From Parvimonas sp035282405 (GTDB lineage: Bacteria; Bacillota; Clostridia; Tissierellales; Peptoniphilaceae), in NCBI RefSeq assembly GCF_035282405.1, contig NZ_JAYKBP010000002.1, forward strand, positions 1-64,000: a stretch of 64,000 bases of DNA, read 5' to 3'. This document shows, piece by piece, positions 1 to 10,081 of the stretch. The notes beneath the pieces are model-generated. The model had not been told where the DNA came from, searched no databases, and saw nothing but the letters and a program-made list of their open reading frames with translations. The translations under genes were made by a program, and so were the position numbers. The stretch's first letter is position 1. Each line of letters opens with the position of its first letter.

Positions 1-990
<990 letters not shown>

Positions 991-1110
991 AAGTTCGTCT
1001 GCTCTCGCTGACTTTTTGTTACACCTAAATTATTGTTTTTCTTTGTACTCTCAAAGTTTTTATCACTGTTTACTTTTCTTGGTTCATGTCACTTTTGTTG
1101 CGACCATAAT

Positions 1111-1139
1111 ATTATATCACTTTTGTTTTTGTCTGTCAA
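1111..1139 (-). promoter_or_regulatory. rRNA promoter P2
   Basis: Minus strand: a perfect -35 TTGACA (1134-1139) and a perfect -10 TATAAT (1111-1116) with a 17-nt spacer, about 120 nt before the mature 16S 5' end. This is a consensus sigma-A promoter in the place expected for a proximal rRNA promoter. Confidence 0.9.
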
Positions 1140-1187
1140 CACTTTTTTTTATCTTTTTATGCTTTCAAACTTCTTTTTTGATATCTT

Positions 1188-1193
1188 ATTATA
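1188..1193 (-). promoter_or_regulatory. extra -10-like element between P1 and P2
   Basis: Minus strand TATAAT preceded by AAGTGA, almost the same context as P2 (AAGTGATATAAT). The only -35 at 17-nt distance is a weak ATGTTA. It may be a third weak promoter or a decayed copy of P2. Confidence 0.3.
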
Positions 1194-1214
1194 TCACTTC
1201 TTAAGTGCCTTAAC

Positions 1215-1243
1215 ATTATATCAGCCTTTTCCCTTTCAGTCAA
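1215..1243 (-). promoter_or_regulatory. rRNA promoter P1
   Basis: Minus strand: -35 TTGACT (1238-1243), 17-nt spacer, -10 TATAAT (1215-1220). It lies 104 nt upstream of P2. Together they form the tandem-promoter layout usual for rRNA operons. Confidence 0.85.
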
Positions 1244-1305
1244 TACCTTTTTTTGATTTTTTAAAAATTTTTTTAATTTTTTTATAAGTTTTTTTATAAG
1301 TTTTT
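1244..1305 (-). promoter_or_regulatory. A-tract UP-element-like region upstream of rRNA P1
   Basis: On the minus strand the ~60 nt before the P1 -35 is almost pure A/T, with phased A-runs and a duplicated AAAAACTTAT unit. This resembles an UP element that binds the RNA polymerase alpha subunit. It also fills the gap after the 1315-1779 gene; no clear hairpin terminator for that gene is visible here. The function is inferred from position and composition. Confidence 0.5.
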
Positions 1306-1314
1306 ACAATATTA

Positions 1315-1779
1315 TTATTTTTTTCTCCCTTTTACTGAAATTTTATCTATATTTATTTTCAATATATAAATTTTATCAATGCTTTTTTCAATATATTTCA
1401 TTCCTGACTCTATAAAATCAGGAGAATATTTAAACAAGATTGACTGAATACCCTTATTTTTTTCCTCATCATCAACTATAGAAATTCTTCCAAATACAAT
1501 TACAGACATATATTTTGTCGAAAATTGGTTTGGTAATCTCTCAACTTTATCTACCACTGTAAAAGAAATTTTAGAATTTTCTTCTATATTTTTTAATTTA
1601 TGTCCACCTTGGTTTGTACAATGAATGTATATAACATCATTACAATATGCATAACTCAACGGTATTCCATAAGGTTGATTACAACTATCAGATGTTGAAA
1701 GAATTCCATATTCTCCGTTTTTTAGTAATTCTTTTCCCTCTTCTACACTTAGTTCTCTATCCTTTCTTCTCATTTCCAT
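1315..1779 (-). CDS. pyridoxamine 5'-phosphate oxidase family (NimA-like) flavin-binding protein
   Basis: A 154-residue protein of the split-barrel flavin-binding superfamily (Pyridox_ox_2/NimA-like). Visible features are an N-terminal MRRKDRELS segment, the strand pair YGILSTSD and YGIPLSYAY, and IYIHCTNQGGHKLKNI, where the family binds flavin phosphate. Members are cytoplasmic FMN/FAD proteins, some tied to nitroimidazole reduction; the substrate here is unknown. I place the start at 1779 because AGAAGGAG lies just upstream; a longer frame to 1875 has no ribosome binding site and adds 32 residues foreign to the family. It has its own promoter and sits alone between nadK and the rRNA. Confidence 0.85.
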   Translation of the reverse strand: MEMRRKDRELSVEEGKELLKNGEYGILSTSDSCNQPYGIPLSYAYCNDVIYIHCTNQGGHKLKNIEENSKISFTVVDKVERLPNQFSTKYMSVIVFGRISIVDDEEKNKGIQSILFKYSPDFIESGMKYIEKSIDKIYILKINIDKISVKGRKK

Positions 1780-1941
1780 AATTTTTCTCCTTCTAATATT
1801 TTTTATAACAAAAAAGACAAGCTTCAAATTGCTCATCTTCTCTGTTTTATATCGGAACATTATATGAAAAAGCAACTAAATAAACTCATTATTATATAAT
1901 CATATAATACTTGTATTTATTTACGCTTTATATCTAATTCC

Positions 1942-1969
1942 ATTATATCACATTTATATATTATTTCAA
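1942..1969 (-). promoter_or_regulatory. promoter for the flavin-binding protein gene
   Basis: Minus strand TTGAAA (1964-1969), 16-nt spacer, TATAAT (1942-1947). It implies a ~155-nt untranslated leader before the start at 1779. No riboswitch fold was recognised in that leader. Confidence 0.65.
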
Positions 1970-2021
1970 CATTTTTCTTATATTAATTTTTTATGAATAA
2001 CAAGTCTATTATAAGATTTTC

Positions 2022-2822
2022 TTATAAGAACTTATCTTTCATATTTATCCAGTACCAGTTTTCGTTGAATACTAATTTATATAACTTAAATCTTGATTTT
2101 TTAAACTCAAAATATGATACATCTGTATAGTCTTTCTCTATTCCATCAGCAACAAAACTAATTTTTTTATGTTGATTTTCTAACGGAACTATTTTTAGAG
2201 TAGACGTATCAGGAATTACCAAAGAATTTGAAATAGTCCTATAAACTTTGGAAAAGATTGGAGCTAATGGTGTTAGTTGAAATCCTCTTAAGGATGGATG
2301 CATAATACTTCCACCTGCAGACATATTGTAAGCAGTACTCCCTGAAGGAGTTGAGATTATTAAACCATCTCCTGCAAAAGTTTCAAGATGATTGTCGTCT
2401 ATATAAACATCTAAATGAATTATTTCTGAACTATTTGACTTAATAACAAAATCATTTAGACATTTATTTGAAAATACAATATCATTTGTTTTTAAATCAC
2501 ATTCCAATAATCTAATTTTATCAACAGTATATTTTTCTTCTATATAATCATCTATAAATTTTTCAATTTTATCAAAACTAATTTCTTGAAAAAAACCAAG
2601 TGTCCCTGTATTTATTCCAACAAATGGAACTTTAGGAAAGTCAGAATTATGTACACCTCTTATAAAGGCTCCATCTCCACCTATACAGATACTTAATTCA
2701 GCCTCTTCTTTAAATGTTTCAGAAATTTCAAAGCCTCTTTTTTCAAACAATTCTTTCGTCTTGATAAAAGCTTCTAGGGATTTTATATTATCATTAAAAA
2801 AAATATTAATTAATCTTTTCAT
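2022..2822 (-). CDS. nadK: NAD kinase
   Basis: Phosphorylates NAD to NADP with ATP or polyphosphate in the cytoplasm. The 266-residue length is normal for a Gram-positive NadK. The GGDG motif with the catalytic Asp is at residues 48-51, NTGTLGFF at 71-78, and the STPSGSTAYNMSAGG substrate loop near 160. The ATG has AGGTGA upstream and the gene has its own promoter just behind the V-ATPase terminator, so it appears monocistronic. Confidence 0.95.
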   Translation of the reverse strand: MKRLINIFFNDNIKSLEAFIKTKELFEKRGFEISETFKEEAELSICIGGDGAFIRGVHNSDFPKVPFVGINTGTLGFFQEISFDKIEKFIDDYIEEKYTVDKIRLLECDLKTNDIVFSNKCLNDFVIKSNSSEIIHLDVYIDDNHLETFAGDGLIISTPSGSTAYNMSAGGSIMHPSLRGFQLTPLAPIFSKVYRTISNSLVIPDTSTLKIVPLENQHKKISFVADGIEKDYTDVSYFEFKKSRFKLYKLVFNENWYWINMKDKFL

Positions 2823-2854
2823 AATTTCACCTTTTATTTTAATCTATCAAATTT

Positions 2855-2883
2855 ATTTTAACACATTAAACATATATAAGCAA
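2855..2883 (-). promoter_or_regulatory. nadK promoter
   Basis: Minus strand TTGCTT (2878-2883), 17-nt spacer, TAAAAT (2855-2860), 33 nt before the nadK ATG. The -35 overlaps the U-tract of the preceding terminator. Confidence 0.65.
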
Positions 2884-2906
2884 GAAAAAAGGAGCTTTTG
2901 CTCCTT
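2883..2906 (-). terminator. Rho-independent terminator of the V-ATPase operon
   Basis: Minus strand stem AAGGAGC / GCTCCTT with an AAAA loop (2889-2906), followed directly by a run of T. It lies just behind the subunit D stop codon. Confidence 0.9.
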
Positions 2907-2911
2907 AAATA

Positions 2912-3529
2912 CTACACATTTTTCTTTTTCTTAATCTTTTTTAATCTATAAAAATCTTCTCTTTCTTTTTCTTCAAGAACTTCTGAAATATATTTTTCGG
3001 TTTCTTCAAGATTCGGAATTTGAATTTTATCTAAAGCATTTGCCCTTTTTTGATTCTTTTTTATTTCTATAGATAGTTTATAAACTGTATTTTCAGTTTC
3101 TGCAAGTCTATATACAAGTCTTTTAATTTTTTGAAATATTTTTATGGCTTCATCAATTGCCGGGCTTGTCATATACATCCCATAATGTGGTCTTAAAGTT
3201 CCATGCTCGTATTTTACACTCGGAACATCAAGTCCCATAATAGATTTATAAGAAATTTCAAAATTTTCAGACTTATCTATTGATAGTGAAATGTCTTGCA
3301 CATTCATAACCCCCATAGTTATATTTGCCTCTTGCAAAATAGAATAAGCTCTTTCAAATAGTACTTTTACATCTTCTTGAATTTCCTTTGCATTTTCAAT
3401 TTGTTGCATCATTTCTTTTATAAGTACGGTTCTTTTTTTATCTATTAGATTATATCCTACTTTAGATAATTTTAAATCGTCTTTAATTTTTAATAGATTT
3501 GATTTCGTAGGAGCAATATTTTGAATCAT
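2912..3529 (-). CDS. atpD: V-type ATP synthase/ATPase subunit D
   Basis: Central rotor-shaft subunit of the V-type ATPase; its two long helices turn inside the A3B3 head. About 205 residues, nearly all helical, with the family's N-terminal IAPTKSNLLKIK and the C-terminal ANALDKIQIPNLEET segment. I choose the ATG at 3529 because GGAAGGTGGT is spaced correctly before it and it begins one base after the subunit B stop; an ATG at 3544 lacks a ribosome site. Last gene of the operon, followed by a strong terminator. Confidence 0.95.
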   Translation of the reverse strand: MIQNIAPTKSNLLKIKDDLKLSKVGYNLIDKKRTVLIKEMMQQIENAKEIQEDVKVLFERAYSILQEANITMGVMNVQDISLSIDKSENFEISYKSIMGLDVPSVKYEHGTLRPHYGMYMTSPAIDEAIKIFQKIKRLVYRLAETENTVYKLSIEIKKNQKRANALDKIQIPNLEETEKYISEVLEEKEREDFYRLKKIKKKKNV

Positions 3530-3530
3530 A

Positions 3531-4901
3531 TTACCACCTTCCATATTTTTCTATATATTTACTTTCCAATCTATCCAATTCAATTTTAGGGAATAGTTTG
3601 AATAAACCCCAAGCAATATCAAGTGATTCTTCAATTGTTCTGGATTCATCAAAGTTTTGGTTTAAAAAGTTTTGTTCAAACTCCCTACCGAATTCCATAT
3701 AAATTTTATCTATTTCTGTTAAATCATCTTCCCCAATTATTTGTGATAGCGAACGAACTTCTATAACCTTTGAATAAAGAGCGAATAACTGAGATTGTAC
3801 TTGATCATGATCTTCTCTTGTATATCCATCTCCAATACCATCTTTCATAAGTCTTGACAATGAAGGCAAAATATTAACAGGTGGATAAATATTCTTTTGG
3901 AATAATTCCCTTGATAAAACTATTTGTCCTTCAGTAATAAAACCTGTAAGGTCAGGGATTGGATGTGTTATATCATCATTAGGCATAGTTAAAATAGGAA
4001 TTAATGTAATTGAACCTTTCTTTCCCTTTACCATTCCGGCTCTTTCATATAAGGTAGAAAGATCTGAATACAAATATCCAGGGTATCCCTTTCTACTAGG
4101 AACTTCTTCTCTTGCAGAAGAAATTTCTCTTAAAGCCTCTGCATAACTTGTAATATCAGTCATAACTACTAAAATATGCATTCCTTCTTCAAATGCAAGA
4201 TATTCTGCAGCAGTTAATGCAGTTCTAGGTGTTGAAATCCTTTCAACAATTGGTGCATCAGCAAGATTTATATATGAAACAACTCTAGAAGATGCTCCTG
4301 ATTCTTCAAAAGCACTTTTAAAGAACTCATAATCATCATATTTAATTCCCATTCCTGCAAATACTATTGCAAATTTATCGTCAGAATTTTTTAATTTAGA
4401 TTGTCTAACTATTTGAGCCGCCAATGCATTATGTGTCAAACCATTTGATGAAAATATTGGAAGTTTTTGTCCCCTAATTAAAGTAGTAAGGGTATCAATT
4501 GCAGAAATTCCAGTTTCCAAATAATCTCTCGGATATTCTCTTGCAACAGGATTCATAGGTCTTCCATTTACATTATATTTTTTCTCTGAAATAATATAAT
4601 CTCCATTGTCAATCGGTTCTCCTACACCATTAAAAGTTCTTCCTAAAATATCTTTACTAAGACAAATTTCAAGTGGAGTTCCTGTGAAAGTAACAGCAGA
4701 ATTTTGTGTTGAAATTCCGGTTGTGCCTTCAAAAACTTGAGCAATTACCTTATCTCCTTGAATTCTAACAACCTTGGCTCTTCTTCTTTCACTTCCATCT
4801 ATTACTATATCCATCATTTCGTCATAGCTGACATTATCTACACCTTTAAGCACAATCAAAGGTCCATCTATTTTTTCTAGTTTTAAATATTGTCTTTGCA
4901 T
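3531..4901 (-). CDS. atpB: V-type ATP synthase subunit B (non-catalytic)
   Basis: Non-catalytic nucleotide-binding subunit that alternates with A in the hexameric head. About 456 residues, the usual length, with the N-terminal beta barrel, the ILGRTFNGVGEPID region, RKGYPGYLYSDL and the SLSRLMKDGIG stretch typical of the family. The canonical Walker A Lys is absent (IFSSNGLTHN in its place), as expected for B. The start at 4901 is an ATG with AGGTGA six bases upstream; a GTG nine bases earlier would sit inside that ribosome site. Confidence 0.96.
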   Translation of the reverse strand: MQRQYLKLEKIDGPLIVLKGVDNVSYDEMMDIVIDGSERRRAKVVRIQGDKVIAQVFEGTTGISTQNSAVTFTGTPLEICLSKDILGRTFNGVGEPIDNGDYIISEKKYNVNGRPMNPVAREYPRDYLETGISAIDTLTTLIRGQKLPIFSSNGLTHNALAAQIVRQSKLKNSDDKFAIVFAGMGIKYDDYEFFKSAFEESGASSRVVSYINLADAPIVERISTPRTALTAAEYLAFEEGMHILVVMTDITSYAEALREISSAREEVPSRKGYPGYLYSDLSTLYERAGMVKGKKGSITLIPILTMPNDDITHPIPDLTGFITEGQIVLSRELFQKNIYPPVNILPSLSRLMKDGIGDGYTREDHDQVQSQLFALYSKVIEVRSLSQIIGEDDLTEIDKIYMEFGREFEQNFLNQNFDESRTIEESLDIAWGLFKLFPKIELDRLESKYIEKYGRW

Positions 4902-4910
4902 AATTATCAC

Positions 4911-6686
4911 CTACTCTCCCTGATTTTCGTCTATCAAAGCAGTATAATAGCTATTGATTTTTGCATTTAACTTTTCAAATGCTTCATCATAGTTTTCATT
5001 TGGAATATTATATTTCATCTTAATAACTTCTTCAAATAAATCATCATTTTTTATACGAGTAAGGGCAACTTGTTGTTTTACAGCTAAAGTACAATTCATA
5101 TATAAATTATCTATTACTTTTAACATTGCAAATTGTTTTTTCAAGGGAACATAACTATCTGTTTCATGCATTGCATTTTGTTGTAAAAATCCCTTTTTCA
5201 AAACTTTTGCAATTTCTATAACAATTCTTTGATCATTTGGTAAAACATCTTCTCCAACTAATTGAACAATTTGATTCAATTTATTATCTTCTGAAAGAAG
5301 TTCCATCATCTTTGCTCTTAATTTTAAAAGTTCAGGAGATACATTTTCATCATAGTATTCTTTAATCAATGTAGTATAACCACTATAACTTGTAAGATAG
5401 TTTACAGCAGGATAGTGTCTTATATATGCTAAATTCTTATCCAAACCTATAAAAGCTGAAACAAATCTTTTAGTATTTTCAGTTACTGGTTCAGAGAAAT
5501 CTCCACCAGGTGGAGAAACAGCACCAATTACAGTAATTGACCCCTCTTTTTTGGAAAGAGTTTCTACATAACCTGCTCTTTCATAAAATTGTGCAATTCT
5601 TGAAGGAAGATATGCAGGATAGCCTTCTTCTGCGGGCATTTCTTCAAGTCTTCCTGAAATTTCTCTTAACGCTTCTGCCCATCTTGAAGTAGAGTCAGCC
5701 ATTATTGCAACATGGTAACCCATATCTCTATAATACTCTGCAATAGTTATTCCAGTATAGATTGAAGCTTCACGGGCAGCAACCGGCATATTTGAAGTAT
5801 TTGCTATTAAAATTGTTCTTTCCATAAGCGGTTTTGAAGTTCTTGGATCGATTAACTTTGGAAATTCTTCAAGAACATCTGTCATTTCATTACCACGTTC
5901 TCCACAACCGATATAAACTATAATATCAGCATCAGACCATTTTGCAAGCTGATGTTGAGTCATAGTTTTTCCTGTACCGAATCCACCCGGAAGTGCTGAA
6001 GTTCCTCCTTTTGCTATTGGGAAGAAAACATCAAGCACTCTTTGTCCTGTAATCAAAGGTTTTGATATCGGCATTCTTACATTCGTTGGACGTGGAATTC
6101 TTACAGGCCATTTGTGATACATTTTTAATTTATGAATTTTTCCATCTTCATCTTTTATTGTTACTAAATCAGCTTCTAAATTATATTTTCCTGATGGTAA
6201 AGTTTCAATTACTTCACCACTAACAGTTGGTGGAACTAAAATTTTATGTTCAATAAAACTGGTTTCTTGAGTCGTTGCAAAAATTTCTCCTGCAGATAAT
6301 TTATCACCAACTTTAACAAGAATTTCAACATCCCATTCCTTTTCTTTATCAATAGAAACAAGACCAATCCCCTCTGCAATAAATTCTCCTGTCATTGAAT
6401 ATATTTTTTCAAGCGGTCTTTGAATACCGTCAAATATATTTCCTATAATTCCAGGACCTAATGTTACTGATAGTGGAACATTTGTACTTTCTATAGTTTC
6501 TCCAACTTTTAGCCCTTGTGTTTCTTCATAAACTTGTATAGTCGCTACATCTTCATCAATAGATATGATTTCTCCGATTAATTTTTTATCCCCAACCAAA
6601 ACCATATCTCTAACCTTGTAAATTTCCATACAGTCTGCTTTAACAACAGGACCATTTATATCAATTATTTTAGGTATATTACGCAT
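4911..6686 (-). CDS. atpA: V-type ATP synthase subunit A (catalytic)
   Basis: Catalytic ATPase subunit. About 591 residues, with the beta barrel, the family's non-homologous insertion (about residues 110-190), Walker A GGFGTGKT at about 234-241 and the conserved SRWAEALREISGRLEEMP segment. An ATG at 6701 is also in frame, but the second ATG at 6686 is preceded by GAGGAGA at proper spacing and gives the usual MRNIPKI-type N-terminus. It is closely followed by subunit B (stop codon 9 nt before the B ATG). Confidence 0.97.
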   Translation of the reverse strand: MRNIPKIIDINGPVVKADCMEIYKVRDMVLVGDKKLIGEIISIDEDVATIQVYEETQGLKVGETIESTNVPLSVTLGPGIIGNIFDGIQRPLEKIYSMTGEFIAEGIGLVSIDKEKEWDVEILVKVGDKLSAGEIFATTQETSFIEHKILVPPTVSGEVIETLPSGKYNLEADLVTIKDEDGKIHKLKMYHKWPVRIPRPTNVRMPISKPLITGQRVLDVFFPIAKGGTSALPGGFGTGKTMTQHQLAKWSDADIIVYIGCGERGNEMTDVLEEFPKLIDPRTSKPLMERTILIANTSNMPVAAREASIYTGITIAEYYRDMGYHVAIMADSTSRWAEALREISGRLEEMPAEEGYPAYLPSRIAQFYERAGYVETLSKKEGSITVIGAVSPPGGDFSEPVTENTKRFVSAFIGLDKNLAYIRHYPAVNYLTSYSGYTTLIKEYYDENVSPELLKLRAKMMELLSEDNKLNQIVQLVGEDVLPNDQRIVIEIAKVLKKGFLQQNAMHETDSYVPLKKQFAMLKVIDNLYMNCTLAVKQQVALTRIKNDDLFEEVIKMKYNIPNENYDEAFEKLNAKINSYYTALIDENQGE

Positions 6687-6713
6687 TACCTTTCTCCTCA
6701 TTACAATTATTAA

Positions 6714-7316
6714 TTAATTGTTTATTCCAATTTCTTTTTTTAACTTTGCTAAAATCTTTTGGTATTTTGTTGTTAATAGAAAATCAAGAGAATAGTTTAA
6801 TCTATAAGTTCTTTCCACATTTTCTATTTCAAAACCTCCAACTTTTATATCAAGACTTTTTTCAACCTTGATATCTCCTAAGACATTTTTTATTATTTCA
6901 TTATCTCTTTCAAAACTTTTTTCATAAACATAAATAATATCATTAGAATTTATTTCTGATTTTACATTTTTTAAAGTATTTTTTAAATATGATACACCTT
7001 TTTCAGTCATATATGAGTTATTCAATTCTTCTTTAAGAGCTTTAAAAAATTCATCATAAATTTCTTTATTAGTATTTAAAATGATATCTTGTCCTTCTTT
7101 TAAAGTTTTTGAACGAATTTTATCTGACTTATTATCAAGTTTTGTCCTATATTCTCTCTTTAATTTTTCAATTTCTTCGTATTTTTTAGCTTTATATTCT
7201 GTCATTAATCTTTCAGTTTCCGAAGCAATTTTTTTCAACTCTTCATCATACTTTTCGTCAATTTCTTCATTTAGTATTCTTTTAAATGACTCTATCTTAT
7301 CTTCAATTGTTATCAT
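6714..7316 (-). CDS. atpE: V-type ATP synthase subunit E
   Basis: Peripheral stalk subunit that pairs with G/H to hold the head against rotor torque. 200 residues: a long charged N-terminal helix (about 1-100, rich in K/E) and a C-terminal alpha/beta part (IEVEKSL, GGFEIENVERTYRLNYSL) that binds the head. AAGGAGA lies upstream. It sits between F and A. Confidence 0.92.
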   Translation of the reverse strand: MITIEDKIESFKRILNEEIDEKYDEELKKIASETERLMTEYKAKKYEEIEKLKREYRTKLDNKSDKIRSKTLKEGQDIILNTNKEIYDEFFKALKEELNNSYMTEKGVSYLKNTLKNVKSEINSNDIIYVYEKSFERDNEIIKNVLGDIKVEKSLDIKVGGFEIENVERTYRLNYSLDFLLTTKYQKILAKLKKEIGINN

Positions 7317-7327
7317 AAGATTTCTCC

Positions 7328-7636
7328 TTAAATATTAATTCCTATTGATTCATTTATATAGTTTGTAATGAAATTTGGATCTCTTTTCAAACCTGTTCTA
7401 TCTGGTATCTCAACTATAAGTGGAAAAATATTTTTCAACTTAACTGCCATAACCTCTTCACTAATAAGATTAAAAATATTTTCAGTTAAAATTAAAATTC
7501 CAATTTCCTTATTATTTAGACAATCATTAAATTCTTCCAACGCCTCTTCTCTAGTCTTTAAAACAACTCCAGTTATACCAGCTAATCTCATTCCTACAAG
7601 TGTATCTGTATTATCAGATATAAGATAACTTATCAT
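7328..7636 (-). CDS. atpF: V-type ATP synthase subunit F
   Basis: Small rotor subunit bound to D at the central shaft. 102 residues with the Rossmann-like fold features of the family: SDNTDTLVGMRLAGI near the N-terminus, IGILILTENIFNLI in the middle and PLIVEIPDR toward the C-terminus. 12 nt separate it from E. Confidence 0.93.
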   Translation of the reverse strand: MISYLISDNTDTLVGMRLAGITGVVLKTREEALEEFNDCLNNKEIGILILTENIFNLISEEVMAVKLKNIFPLIVEIPDRTGLKRDPNFITNYINESIGINI

Positions 7637-7645
7637 AGAATTCTC

Positions 7646-8068
7646 CTAAACTCTTTGTAAAATCATAATTGAAATTATAAGTCCGTAAATAGCAATACCT
7701 TCTGCAAGTCCAAGAATAATAAGTGTTTTACCTAAAATTGAAGAATCTTCTGAAACGGCACCAATTGCTGCTGAACCAGCTTGACCAACACCTATTCCAG
7801 TACCAATTGCTGCAAGACCAGTTGATAAAGCAGCTGCTAAATATCCCATTCCACTTGCTGAACTTGCTGTACTTTGTGTAGTTTCAGCTGCAAATGCAAT
7901 ATCTGGAACAAGTCCCATTAAAAATAAAGCTAAAATTGAAATGACATTAATAGCTATTGCCTTTTTTAATCCTGATTTTGTTGTTTTCTTTCCTTTTCTT
8001 AAATAAGATATACCTGTTAAAATAGTTGTTCCTATTCCTAATGTTATTAATAATAAAGTAATTTTCAT
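7646..8068 (-). CDS. atpK: V-type ATP synthase proteolipid subunit K (c ring)
   Basis: Forms the membrane rotor ring that carries the coupling ion. 140 residues: two N-terminal hydrophobic segments (about 1-20 and 38-62) joined by a basic loop, then a classic glycine-rich hairpin (GTGIGVGQAG) and the last helix with the ion-binding Glu in LGLAEGIAIYG. The first two segments make it longer than a bare two-helix c subunit. The Gln and Thr side chains that help bind Na+ in Enterococcus NtpK are not evident near the Glu, which leans toward H+ coupling, but this is inference. Confidence 0.93.
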   Translation of the reverse strand: MKITLLLITLGIGTTILTGISYLRKGKKTTKSGLKKAIAINVISILALFLMGLVPDIAFAAETTQSTASSASGMGYLAAALSTGLAAIGTGIGVGQAGSAAIGAVSEDSSILGKTLIILGLAEGIAIYGLIISIMILQRV

Positions 8069-8078
8069 AATTTTCCTC

Positions 8079-10061
8079 CTAAATTTCTTCTTTTAAATCT
8101 ACCTTTAATGGTTCATAATTAATTCCTTCGCCATTAAAATATTTACTGAATAATTCATAATATTCCAATCTTATTGCTTGAATGAAAACTATTAGTCCTT
8201 CAAGACAAACAATAAATATATTTCCTAAAACAATCATAAATATATTTCCAATACTTGAACCCAGCATTTGTCCTAAAGCGTGAAATGCCATAAAAAGTCC
8301 GACGTGGTTAATCGCAAAAGCTCCAACTCTAATAAAAGAAAGAGTATTGGAAAAGAATCCCATAACAGTTTCAAACATTTCAAAACCACTTTCAACAGGA
8401 GAAAATTCTTCCTTTTCTTCTGTCTTACTAATTATCGGAACCAGTTTTGGCTTCATAAACATCAATGTTGAAGTTACAACCAAAACTACAACACTTACTA
8501 TTGTAATCATTGAAGATACATTTACACTTACATAATTTTTTAACAAAACAGTATTTAAAACAATTACTATAAATGAGATATAGAATAAAAATCCTGATAA
8601 ACCATTTTTATCTAAAAATAATTTTCCAAATTCTTTTCTCATCTTTAAGTTTCTAAAATTGATAAAATATGCAATTAATATCATTAAAATACCAAGTCCA
8701 ATTGTTGCGACAAGTATTGTGTTAATATCATTCATCGGCCTTATAATTAAAGCTGGAATTAATTCTTCAATTCCAAAAACACTTCCATATACAAATCCGA
8801 AAAACATTGATGAAAATCCAATTCTTTGAATAATTTTAGCAATAACACCAAGCTTTTTTGAAAATAACATTCCTGCTATTACAAAAATTAAACCCTGTCC
8901 TACATCTCCAAACATCATTCCGAATAAAAGTAAATATGTTATAGCAAAAAAAGGTGTCGGATCCGTTTCTTTATAATCTGGAATTGAATACATCTTTACC
9001 AAAGCTTCAAAAGGTCTTAAAATAAAATTATTTTTTAACTTTGTAGGTATTTTAAATTTTGAAGGAATTTCATTGTCATCTTCAAAATATATCAAAGCAC
9101 TTTCTGAAACTTTTTCTACTGAATTCTTTATACTTTCAACTTTAGATTCAGGAACAAAAGCACTTAATAAAATAAAATTTTTACTTTCTGCAATATGTCC
9201 TTCAAGTTCTTCAATCTTTTCAATAATTTTATATCTATAATAGAAACCTAAAATTTCTTGTAAATATTTATCCTTAAATTCAGCTTTTTCCTTTAAAATT
9301 TCATCTTGTTCTCTTTCTAAACTTTCCAATTCAGCATTTTTATTCTTTATAAAATCCTTAAAAGAAATATCTAAATTAGGAAGCTCAATTCTATCAAAGG
9401 ACAAAGAACGAATAAAATATTTTGTATCTTTAGCATAAACAGAAGGAGTAAAGATTATGACAGTTTCGCCATAACTACTAGTTCCTAAATGCACAACTAT
9501 TCCCTTAATATTTTCATAATTTGCCTTTAATTTTATCCAAGAATTCTTTGAAATTTCTCCCATATCAAAATTAATATGTTTTAAATTATAAAACTCAGAT
9601 ATTTTCATATCACTATCGGAAAAATATTCAACAGCATTTAATAAAATTTTAATTTCTGCTCTCTTTTTCCTATTCTCATCTTCCCTAGTTTTTATTGAAG
9701 AAGATTTCACAGATATATCCTCTAATATTTTAAGCTTTTCACTATAATTTAAATTTTGTAAATCATTTAAAGTAACATCTTCTTCTTTAATGTTAAAGAA
9801 GGCAAACATCTGATCTAAAAGTTCTTTATACTTTCTCTTTTTAAAAACTTTTTCTCTATGATATGGTCTTATCTTATCAACTTCCACACCCATATCATTA
9901 AAAATTCCTATTTGAGAATCCATATACTTCATTGTGAAATTTTCTGAATTTCCAGCATTTGTAATATGAATCGAGCCATTCAAAACAATTTCTCTAAGAA
10001 TACTGTGAGCATCCTGTTTTAAAGCAACGAGATTCATCATTTTCATTTTTTCGACGGCCAA
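8079..10061 (-). CDS. atpI: V-type ATP synthase subunit I (stator, a-type)
   Basis: Large membrane stator subunit that supplies the ion half-channels against the K ring. 660 residues: a soluble N-terminal half (about 1-350) with coiled-coil stretches (about 240-290), then seven or so membrane segments. The conserved FFSNTLSFIRVGAFAINH segment near residue 565 carries the essential Arg of a-type subunits. Length and order are normal for the family. Confidence 0.95.
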   Translation of the reverse strand: MAVEKMKMMNLVALKQDAHSILREIVLNGSIHITNAGNSENFTMKYMDSQIGIFNDMGVEVDKIRPYHREKVFKKRKYKELLDQMFAFFNIKEEDVTLNDLQNLNYSEKLKILEDISVKSSSIKTREDENRKKRAEIKILLNAVEYFSDSDMKISEFYNLKHINFDMGEISKNSWIKLKANYENIKGIVVHLGTSSYGETVIIFTPSVYAKDTKYFIRSLSFDRIELPNLDISFKDFIKNKNAELESLEREQDEILKEKAEFKDKYLQEILGFYYRYKIIEKIEELEGHIAESKNFILLSAFVPESKVESIKNSVEKVSESALIYFEDDNEIPSKFKIPTKLKNNFILRPFEALVKMYSIPDYKETDPTPFFAITYLLLFGMMFGDVGQGLIFVIAGMLFSKKLGVIAKIIQRIGFSSMFFGFVYGSVFGIEELIPALIIRPMNDINTILVATIGLGILMILIAYFINFRNLKMRKEFGKLFLDKNGLSGFLFYISFIVIVLNTVLLKNYVSVNVSSMITIVSVVVLVVTSTLMFMKPKLVPIISKTEEKEEFSPVESGFEMFETVMGFFSNTLSFIRVGAFAINHVGLFMAFHALGQMLGSSIGNIFMIVLGNIFIVCLEGLIVFIQAIRLEYYELFSKYFNGEGINYEPLKVDLKEEI

Positions 10062-10081
10062 TTTAGCACCCCCTAACTAAA

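Noticed and set aside
1016..1287. Two overlapping hydrophobic plus-strand frames upstream of 16S
   Set aside because: They arise from T-rich promoter and UP-element sequence; no ribosome site.
1780..1941. Riboswitch in the 155-nt leader of the flavin-binding protein gene
   Set aside because: No FMN-riboswitch or other conserved elements were recognised.
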